NCBI RefSeq assembly: GCF_900114995.1
Contig: NZ_FOUX01000005.1
Location: forward strand, 186,001 to 250,000
From: Chitinophaga sp. YR627
Lineage (GTDB): Bacteria; Bacteroidota; Bacteroidia; Chitinophagales; Chitinophagaceae
Reading direction: 5' to 3'
Length of the DNA: 64,000 nt
Below the pieces are notes generated by a model, which had not been told where the DNA came from, searched no databases, and saw nothing but the letters and a program-made list of their open reading frames with translations. Both the position numbers and the translations under genes were made by a program. Shown here in pieces: positions 52,296 to 62,300 of the stretch; the stretch's first letter is position 1, and each line of letters starts with the position of its first letter.

Positions 52296-53273
52296 TTAGA
52301 AATATCTTGGTGACAACATCCTTGCTTTAGGATTGGCCCAGGTATAATTGATCGATACCTCATGCGTAGAAAAGCTGTTAGCCCCTGTACCGTTTGTTGT
52401 CTGATCGTATGCATACCCGATACGTAGTTTCTCGTTGATAAAGAAATCAACCATACCTGCTACAGCGCCTGACTTACTCAGGGAATTTGCGATCTTATCC
52501 TTGTTAAGTACGGCAGTACGGTAAGAAGCACCGATCCAGAGTTTTTCATGGAACAGTACGAAAGCGTTCAGGTCAGCACTGGTCGGCCCCGCGAAGTCTT
52601 CCTTCACCAGGATGGAAGGTTTCAGGGATACATTCTCCGACAATGGGAACAGCGCACCAACGGTATAAAACATATTTGGTTTCAGTGGCAGATAAGTTCT
52701 CAGTTTATCGGACTTCTGAAAAGATCCGGAGATGATATTATCTGCAGATACACCCGCATAAAAACGTTCACTGTTATAAAAGATACCTACCCTTGCATCC
52801 GGCATCATGGAGGTGCCTTTTGCATTCATCAGCAGCGCATCATTCTGGCTCGCCGGATTCAGCGCTTTCAGATTCAGCTGTTGCTGGATGAACCCTACAC
52901 TCAGACCGATCGCCAGACGTTTGTTACCGTCCGCGTCCAGTGGAAGACGATATGCATAAGTACCGTAAAGGGCAGTGTTCTTCTCGGCGCCCAACTGGTC
53001 ATTGACTGCCTGCAGACCTAAACCCACACGGCCATCATTTACGACGCCGTCAACTGCAGCAGAAAATGTTTTGGGTGCACCGGGAAGACCTGCCCATTGT
53101 GTACGGTAGAACATATTGAGGTTCCACTGTTCTTTATAACCTGCATATGCCGGATTGATATACAAACCGTTAAACATATACTGGCTGAATTGCGCGTCAT
53201 GCTGCGCATGTGCCGACTGGAATGATAGGAAGAATATTATAGGTAGAATGATCTTGTAAAACTTGCTAGTCAT
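52296..53273 (-). CDS. PorP/SprF-family type IX secretion membrane protein
   Basis: 325 residues with a signal peptide and the family start AQHDAQFSQYMFNGLYINPAYAGYKEQWNLNMFYRTQW-type motif, then a strand-rich barrel of about 14 strands ending in the aromatic YTWANPKARMLSPRYF. In F. johnsoniae SprF is needed for export of the adhesin SprB, and PorP-like proteins attach type B substrates to the cell surface. The gene follows the giant protein after 85 bp and is followed by the PorE-like gene after 38 bp, so all three belong together. Confidence 0.95.
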   Translation of the reverse strand: MTSKFYKIILPIIFFLSFQSAHAQHDAQFSQYMFNGLYINPAYAGYKEQWNLNMFYRTQWAGLPGAPKTFSAAVDGVVNDGRVGLGLQAVNDQLGAEKNTALYGTYAYRLPLDADGNKRLAIGLSVGFIQQQLNLKALNPASQNDALLMNAKGTSMMPDARVGIFYNSERFYAGVSADNIISGSFQKSDKLRTYLPLKPNMFYTVGALFPLSENVSLKPSILVKEDFAGPTSADLNAFVLFHEKLWIGASYRTAVLNKDKIANSLSKSGAVAGMVDFFINEKLRIGYAYDQTTNGTGANSFSTHEVSINYTWANPKARMLSPRYF

Positions 53274-53320
53274 AATCTCTTTTTTTACTGTTGGAAGGGA
53301 AATGGCCGTTTAAGTAAAGA

Positions 53321-53340
53321 CTACCGGCTGGCGCCGGTAG
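53321..53340 (-). terminator. Hairpin between the giant gene and porP/sprF
   Basis: Perfect 8-bp stem CTACCGGC / GCCGGTAG with loop TGGC, followed on the minus strand by TCTTTACTT. It may attenuate rather than end transcription, since the downstream genes belong to the same functional unit. Confidence 0.6.
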
Positions 53341-53358
53341 CCTTTCTTTTGCTGATTC

Positions 53359-56300
53359 TTATCGCAGCAGCATTATATAACCGTTGTAGGTATGCCACTG
53401 TCCATTGGCGTCCAGCCCCTTCAAAGTATAGTAATATGTACCTGCGTTCAGACCTTGTCCATCCCATTCACCCTGGTAATTCTGCTTTTTGTAAAGCACG
53501 TTGTTCCAGCGGTTGTAGATTATGATCTCGTTCTGCACGAATTTGTTCAAGCCTTTGATCTCGAGTTTATCGTTGGCGCCATCACCATTCGGTGTGATCA
53601 CGTTTGGCACTGTTATCTCATCAGGAACGATGTTCATATTAACAGTCGCCACGTTACTCCAGCTGCCATTCTGATCCTGTACTCTGTACGTGAATGAATC
53701 CGGACCGTTATAACCCGGTGTAGGAGTATAAACGATTGTACCATCTTCATTTACCACAACAGTACCATGAGCAGGTTGCGTTACGATCTCTACTGATTTC
53801 GGATCGAGTGGTGTGTTGTTATCACCCGGTTTATCGTTCTTCAGTACCGGAATAGTAACCGGATTATCTGCTCTTACATTACCATAGTCATCCGTGTCTG
53901 CTTCCGGTAATGGATCTGCTGCCACAGCTGGTGCTGTACAAGCGGCACATGTCGGAGCCGGATCACTGGTTTCACTGCTTACATCTACCGTGTTTACAAG
54001 TGCACCCTGGTAAGTATCTGGTGTTTTCACCACTACTTCGTAAGTCACTACTGACTGGTCAGGCATCATCGCGATGGTCTCGTTCAGATCACCGGTACCA
54101 CTTGCATTTGGCAAGGTCACAGTACCGCTGGTAACAGTAGCTGTCCATGAGCCGATGGTAGTACCCGCTGGCGCCAGGTCTTTGATATTGACTTTAGTAG
54201 CCGGTGCAGGACCGTTGTTCTTCACAGTAATGAGATAGACTACATCTTTACCTGCTACAAAGTTTTTCTGCGCAGGATCTTTCAGTTGTTTGGTCACTTC
54301 CAGATCTGCACTTTGCACTGGTTTCAGCACAGCGGTCGTACTGCTGTTATTCGTCTGATTTTTATCCGTTGTTGTCGTTACTACAGTTGCAGTATTTGTG
54401 ATGTCGCCTCTGAAGTCAACCGGAACAGCTACCATTACACTGTATCTCACCACAGCATTAACAGCCATTACAGCGATTGTCTGATCCAGATCACCGGTAC
54501 CATTGTTAGCAGGCAATGTTACAGTACCGTTTGTTACAGTAGCTGTCCATGCGCTGATAGTAGTACCAGCAGGAGCGATATCTTTTACATTAACACTTTT
54601 CGCTACCGATGGACCTACGTTTGTCACATCAATAGTATATTCTAATGTGCGACCCGGTACATAATCCTGTGCACTGGTAGTTTTGCTGATCTCCAGATCG
54701 GCTTCCCCTACCACAGGCAATGCAGGTGTAGTCGCACTGTTATTAGTCGTAACCGGATCAGCCGTCTGACTATTTGCAACAGCCGTATTGCTGATAGTTG
54801 CCGCACTATAATCACCCGGAATCACTACAGTTACGTTATAAGCTACAACCGCACCAGATGGGAGACTATTGATAACTGCATCTATATTTCCAGCTCCACC
54901 TATCTCAGTAATATCAGGCGTACCACTCAATATAGCAGCTTCCCATGTGCTGATCATTGTACCGGCAGGAGCTACATCTTTTACTTTTACTAAAGCAGCA
55001 GCATCCGGACCGTTGTTCGTTACAGTGATTACATACTCCAGTGGAACACCTGCCACAGCACTTGTCTGTGCAGCATTCTTCAGTTTTTTCGTCACCACTA
55101 CATCCGCTTTTGCATCATCTGTCAGTGCAGGGCTGGTGCTGGTATTATTACCTGGCACAGCGTCAGTAGTAGTACTGCTGATAGTGGCAGTGTTGGTCAG
55201 GTTACCGGTGTGGTCAGCGTGTACTCTCACACCTACTTCATACCTGATCACAGCGCCTGCTGGCAGCAATGCGACGGTCTCGTTGATATCAGTATTACCA
55301 TTTCTGTTTGGCAGTGATACAGTACCGTTCAGTATGTTCACACCCCAGTAGAAGATAGTGGTTCCCGCGGGAGCTACGTCTTTTACGTTCACATTTTTGG
55401 CATCTGAAGGACCGTTATTTTTAATAGTGATATAGTAGAATACATCTTCACCTGGTTTGAAGGTGGTCTGTGTTGTATTCTTCAGTGTTTTAACCACTTC
55501 CACATCCGCTTTCGCTGTTGGCGTCAGTCCGGTAGTGGTGCTGGTATTATTACCTGGCGTGTTATCTGTTGCGTCACTGGTCGCTGAAGCGGTGTTGCTC
55601 AGGCTAGCAGTGAAATTGGCAGGTGTAGACACCACAACAGTGTAAGTTACCGCTGCACCATTTGGCACTTTCGCGATGGTCTGGCTGATATTACCAGTAC
55701 CGGAAGCAGCTGGTAAGGTAACAGTACCGGTTTTAACAGCAACTGTCCAGGATTTGATCGTCGTACCGGTTGGTGCGTTATCAATCACTTTTACATTTGC
55801 TGCATCACCAGGACCGTTATTGCTTACGGTGATGGTATAGGTTACATCTTCACCCGGAGCGAAGCTGGTTGCAGCAGTTGTTTTCACAACAGCGATATCC
55901 GCTTTTGGTGATGGTGTGATACCTGGTGTGGTGCTGGTATTGTTACCAGGTGTTGGATCAGTTGCATCGCTGGAACCGGAAGCAGTGTTGCTCAGGTTAC
56001 CGGTAAAGCTGGCTGGTGTAGATACGATAACAGTGTAAGTTACCGCTGCACCGTTTGGCACTTTCGCGATGGTCTGATTGATATTACCAGTACCGGAAGC
56101 AGCTGGTAAAGTAACAGTACCGGTTTTCACAACGGCTGTCCAGGATTTGATCGTCGTACCGGTTGGTGCGTTATCAATCACTTTTACATTCGCTGCATCA
56201 CTAGGACCGTTGTTCGTTACAGTGATAGTATAGGTTACATCTTCACCCGGAGCGAAGGTAGTCGCAGTTGTTGTTTTCGCAACAGCGATATCCGCTTTTG

Positions 56301-59300
56301 GTGATGGTGTGATACCTGGTGTGGTGCTGGTATTGTTACCAGGCGTTGGATCAGTTGCATCGCTGGAACCGGAAGCAGTGTTGCTCAGGTTACCAGTAAA
56401 GCTGGCTGGTGTAGATACGATAACAGTGTAAGTTACCGCTGCACCGTTTGGCACTTTCGCGATGGTCTGACTGATATTACCAGTACCGGAAGCAGCTGGT
56501 AAAGTAACAGTACCTGTTTTCACAGCAGCTGTCCAGGATTTGATCGTCGTACCGGTTGGTGCGTTATCAATCACTTTTACATTTGCTGCATCACCAGGAC
56601 CGTTATTCGTTACAGTGATGGTATAGGTTACATCTTCACCTGGAGCGAAGGCAGTAGCAGCAGTGGTTTTCACGACAGCGATATCCGCTTTCGGTGATGG
56701 TGTGATACCTGGTGTGGTGCTGGTATTGTTACCAGGTGTTGGATCAGTTGCATCGCTGGAACCGGAAGCAGTGTTGCTCAGGTTACCGGTAAAGCTGGCT
56801 GGTGTAGACACCACTACAGTATAAGTTACCGCTGCACCGTTTGGCACGTTCGCGATGGTCTGGCTGATATTACCAGTACCGGAAGCAGCTGGTAAAGTAA
56901 CAGTACCTGTTTTCACGGCAGCTGTCCAGGATTTGATCGTCGTACCGGTTGGTGCGTTATCAATCACTTTTACATTCGCTGCATCACTAGGACCGTTATT
57001 CGTTACGGTGATCGTATAGGTTACATCTTCACCCGGAGCGAAAGTGGTCGCTGTAGTTGTTTTCACAACAGCGATATCCGCTTTTGGTGTTGGTGCGATA
57101 CCCGTGGTTGTGCTGCTGTTGTTAGCAGGCGTTGGATCAGTTGCATCGCTGGAACCGGAAGCAGTATTGCTCAGGTTACCGGTGAAGCTGGCTGGCGTAG
57201 AAACGATAACAGTATAACTTACCGCTGCACCGTTTGGCACGTTCGCGATGGTCTGGTTGATATTACCAGTACCGGAAGCAGCTGGCAAAGTCACAGTACC
57301 TGTTTTCACAGCAGCTGTCCAGGATTTGATAGTCGTACCGGTCGGTGCGTTATCGATCACTTTTACATTCGCTGCGTCACTAGGACCGTTGTTCGTTACG
57401 GTGATAGTATAGGTCACATCTTCACCCGGAGCAAAGGTAGTTGCAGTAGTTGCTTTTACTACAGCGATATCTGCTTTTGGTGCTGGTGTGATACCTGGTG
57501 TTGTGCTGATATTATTAGCAGGCGTATTGTCTGTTACATCGCTGCTGACAGTAGCCGTGTTGCTCAGGTTGCCAGTGAAGCCGGAAGTAGTCGATACAAC
57601 AACGGTATAAGTTACTACAGCAGCAGGTGGAACCTTGGCGATGGTCTGGCTGATGTTACCGGAACCGGAAGCAGCCGGCAAGGTAACAGTACCAGTGGTT
57701 ACAGCAGCTGTCCATGATTTGATAGTCGTACCAGTCGGTGCATTATCGATCACTTTTACGTTGGCTGCATCACTAGGGCCGTTATTGGTTACAGTAATAG
57801 TATAAGTTACATCTTCACCTGGTGCAAAGGTTGTAGCGGCAGTTGTTTTTACTACGGCCATATCTGCTTTTGGCGCCGGTGTGATACCGGTAGTAGTACT
57901 GCTGTTGTTAGCAGGCGTCGGATCAGTTGCATCACTGGAACCGGAAGCAGTGTTGCTCAGGTTTGCAGTGAAGTTCGCCGGCGTAGACACTACAACATTA
58001 TAAGTCACTACTGCGCCATTTGGCACTTTTGTGATGCTTTCATTGATATTACCAGAACCGGAAGTAGCTGGTAATGTTACTGTACCGGTAGTTACAGCAG
58101 CTGTCCATGACCTGATAGTCGTACCAACTGGTGCGTTATCAGTCACTACTACGTTTGCTGCATCACTCGGACCGTTGTTGGTTACGGTGATGGTATAAGT
58201 TACATCTTCACCTGGAGCAAAAGTTGTCGCAGTAGTTGATTTAACTACAGCGATATCTGCTTTTGGTGTTGGTGCGATACCAGTCGTAGTGCTGTTGTTA
58301 TTAGCAGGCACCGGATCAGTTGCATCGCTGGAACCAGCAGCCGTGTTGCTCAGGTTTGCTGTGAAGCTGGCTGGTGTAGCGACAACTACAGTATAGGTCA
58401 CTACTGCGCCATTTGGCACTTTCGTGATCGTCTGGTTGATATTACCCGTACCGGAAGCAGCTGGTAATGTGACAGTACCGGTGGTTACAGCAGCAGACCA
58501 TGACTTGATAGTGGTACCAGTTGGTGCATTATCTGTCACTACTACGTTTGCTGCATCACTCGGACCGTTATTGCTTACAGTGATAGTATAAGTTACATCT
58601 TCACCCGGAGCAAAGCTTGTCGCAGTAGTTGATTTTACTACAACGATATCTGCTTTTGGTGCTGGTGCAATACCAGTGGTCGTGCTATTGTTATTAGCAG
58701 GCACCGGATCAGTTGCATCGCTGGAACCGGAAGCAGTATTGCTCAGGTTAGCAGTGAAGCTGGCGGGTGTGGATACGACAACAGTGTAAGTCACTACCGC
58801 GCCATTTGGCACGTTCGCGATGGTCTGGCTGATATTACCGGTGCCGGAAGCAGCAGGTAAGGTGACAGTACCGGTGGTTACAACAGCAGACCAGGACTTG
58901 ATAGTCGTACCAATTGGTGCGTTATCAGTCACTACTACGTTTGCTGCATCACTAGGACCGTTATTCGTTACGGTGATGGTATAGGTTACATCTTCACCTG
59001 GAGCAAAGCTGGTTGCTGTGGTAGATTTCACTACAGCAATATCTGCTTTTGGTGATGGTGTGATGCTTGTTGTTGTGCTGTTATTGTTAGCAGGCACCAG
59101 ATCAGTTGCATCGCTGGAACCGGAAGCAGTGTTGCTCAGGTTAGCAGTGAAGCTGGCGGGTGTGGATACGACAACAGTGTAAGTCACTACGGCGCCATTT
59201 GGCACGTTCGCGATGGTCTGGCTGATATTACCGGTGCCGGAAGCAGCTGGTAATGTGACAGTACCGGTGGTTACAACAGCAGACCAGGACTTGATAGTCG

Positions 59301-62300
59301 TACCAGCTGGTGCGTTATCAGTCACTACTACGTTTGCTGCATCACTAGGACCGTTGTTGGTTACGGTGATAGTGTAAGTCACCTCTTCACCTGGCGCAAA
59401 GGTTGTCGCAGTAGTAGATTTCACAACTGCGATATCTGCTTTTGGTGTTGGTGCGATACCAGTCGTAGTGCTGTTGTTATTAGCAGGCACCGGATCAGTT
59501 GCATCGCTGGAACCAGCAGCAGTGTTGCTCAGGTTAGCGGTGAAATTAGCCGGTGTAGATACGATAACAGTATAAGTCACTACAGCGCCATTTGGCACGT
59601 TCGTAATGCTTTCATTGATATTACCCGAACCGGAAGTAGCTGGTAAGGTTACGGTACCAGTGGTTACAGCAGCTGTCCATGACCTGATAGTCGTACCGGT
59701 TGGTGCGTTATCAGTCACTACTACGTTTGCTGCATCACTTGGGCCGTTATTCGTTACGGTGATGGTATAAGTTACATCTTCACCTGGAGCAAAGCTGGTC
59801 GCGGTTGTTGATTTCACAACTGCGATATCCGCTTTCGGTGCTGGTACTATACCAGTGGTGGTGCTGTTGTTGTTAGCAGGCACCGGATCAGTTGCATCAC
59901 TGGAACCAGCAGCAGTGTTGCTCAGGTTAGCAGTGAAGCTGGCGGGTGTGGATACGACAACAGTGTAAGTCACTACGGCGCCATTTGGCACGTTCGCGAT
60001 GCTTTCATTGATATTACCTGTGCCGGAAGCAGCTGGTAAGGTGACAGTGCCGGTGGTTACAGCAGCTGTCCATGACTTGATCGTCGTACCAGTTGGTGCG
60101 TTATCAGTCACTACTACGTTTGCTGCATCACTCGGACCGTTATTAGTTACAGTGATAGTATAAGTCACATCTTCACCTGGAGCGAAAGTAGTCGCGGTCG
60201 TAGATTTGACTACAGCGATATCTGCTTTGGGTGCTGGGGTGATACCAGTAGTAGTACTATTATTATTTGTTGCTACCGGATCAGCTACAGAGGAATTTGC
60301 ACCTGCAGTATTAATCAGGTTAGTACTGAAGTTCGAAGGCGTAGCGACTACAACTGTGTAAGTCACTACTGCACCATTTGGCAGTAGCGCGATACTTTCA
60401 TTGATATTACCGCTACCTGTAACATTTGTCAGGTTAACGATACCAGTGGTGGCGACCGCTGTCCAGGCTTTGATCGTCGTACCAGTCGGTGCGTTGTCTG
60501 TCACCGTTACATTAGTAGCATCACTCGGACCATTATTAGTAACGGTAATTGTATAAGTTACATCTTCACCCGGAGCAAAAGTTGTCGCGGCAGTTGATTT
60601 CACTACAACGATATCTGCTTTTGGTGATGGGGTGATAGGTGTTGTGGTACTTGAGTTGTTAGTTCCTACAATGTCAGTCGCATTGGTTGCCGTAGCCGTA
60701 TTGCTCAGGTTACCCGTAAAGTTCGACGTAGTAGTAACAACGACGGTATAGGTTACGACAGCGCCATTTGGCAACTCCGTAATAGTCTCATTAATATTAC
60801 CTGCACCGGAAGTAACTGGTACTGTTGCAGTACCTGTTGTTGTGACAGCTGTCCAGGATTTGATAGTTGTACCTGCTGGTGCATTATCAGTTACTGATAC
60901 ATTGCTTCCATCACTCGGACCATTATTCGTAACGGTAAAAGTATATGTCACATCTTCACCTGGTGCAAAGGTCGTCGCTGTTGTCGACTTCACTACACCA
61001 ATATCTGATTGTCGGTTCGGCGGAAGTATTACTGTGCTGATATTATCGCCAGTTACAGGGTCCAGCAGATCACTGGTAGCCGAAGCGCTGTTAACCAGTG
61101 GGGAGTTGAATGCTGCAGATGTCGTTACGGTAACAGTATACGTTACTGTACTTCCATTAGGAAGACTGGCAATTATCTCATTGATACTGCCTGTTCCGGA
61201 TGCCGCCGGAAGCGTTACCCCTGCCGTTGCAGTAGCTGTCCAGCTCATGCTGGCAGCACCGGTAGGCAGATTATCGGTCACATTCACATTTACAGCATCA
61301 TCCGGACCATCGTTGGTCACACCAATAGTGTATACGATCGCCGTTCCACCGGGTACAAATTGTGTTGCACCGGTAGATTTCGATACCACGAGGTTTGCTC
61401 TTGGTACAACCGGAATAGGTGTTGTTGTACTGGTATTATCAGTGGTGACAGCATCATCAGGAGATGAGGCACTGGCCGTGTTCTGCAAAGTACCTGTAAA
61501 ACCACCTGGTACATTTACTGTTACGGTATATGTTACAACAGCTCCTGCAGGTAATGTTGTAATTGTCTGGTTGATGTTTCCGGTACCGCTGGTAGCAGGT
61601 AAAGTACCAGTACCCGTCGTGAAGGCGGCCGTCCAGCTGCCAATTGTTGTAACGCCCGGCGCATTGTCCGTAACGTGTACATTGCTGGCTGCGTTGGCCG
61701 AAGAAGTGTTAGTAACAGTGAAGGTATATACCACTGTTCCACCAGGTACATAACTGGTCGCAGCAGTCGTCTTGTTCACCACAATATTCACATTGGGGAT
61801 CGCCGTTACCGTGCTGCTATATTTAATGTTATTACAATTTTCTGTTGCAGTACCATTTTTACATTCCAGATGAGGATCTGTTGGAGGTACCGTTGCATCC
61901 GGATTGGTGGCATCCGGATCCGTCACGTCTTTCGGACGCATAATACTGGTCTCGATATTGATCGCACCAGTTGTTGAAGGGGTACCTTTAAAGGTAAAGA
62001 TGATATTACAGCCGTTTGGCAGGTCCAGTAATGCGGAATAGTTACCACCTGTCAGCGATGCACTGTTAACTGTACCACAGCTGGTAGTATATGTCACATC
62101 ACTCACACTGGCAATAGTAAAACCGGCAGGCACTTTTATCGCAAAAGGCGCACCGGTTACATCGCTCGGACCATTATTTACTACGACTACCCTGTAATCG
62201 ATAGACTGTCCCTGATATACTTGTGTAGTACCACCTACGCTTGGGCCCACACTTTGTATCGCCAGGTCGGCACGTACTATATTAAGTGACGTATTTTTAG

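Noticed and set aside
55507..61012. CRISPR array or satellite DNA
   Set aside because: The units are 393 bp, in frame, and encode Ig-like DUF11 domains; no short repeat-spacer pattern and no cas genes.
60842..61753. Long rightward open frame (303 codons) inside the giant gene
   Set aside because: It is antisense to the DUF11 repeats; the repeat composition keeps the opposite frame open. No signal or domain of its own.
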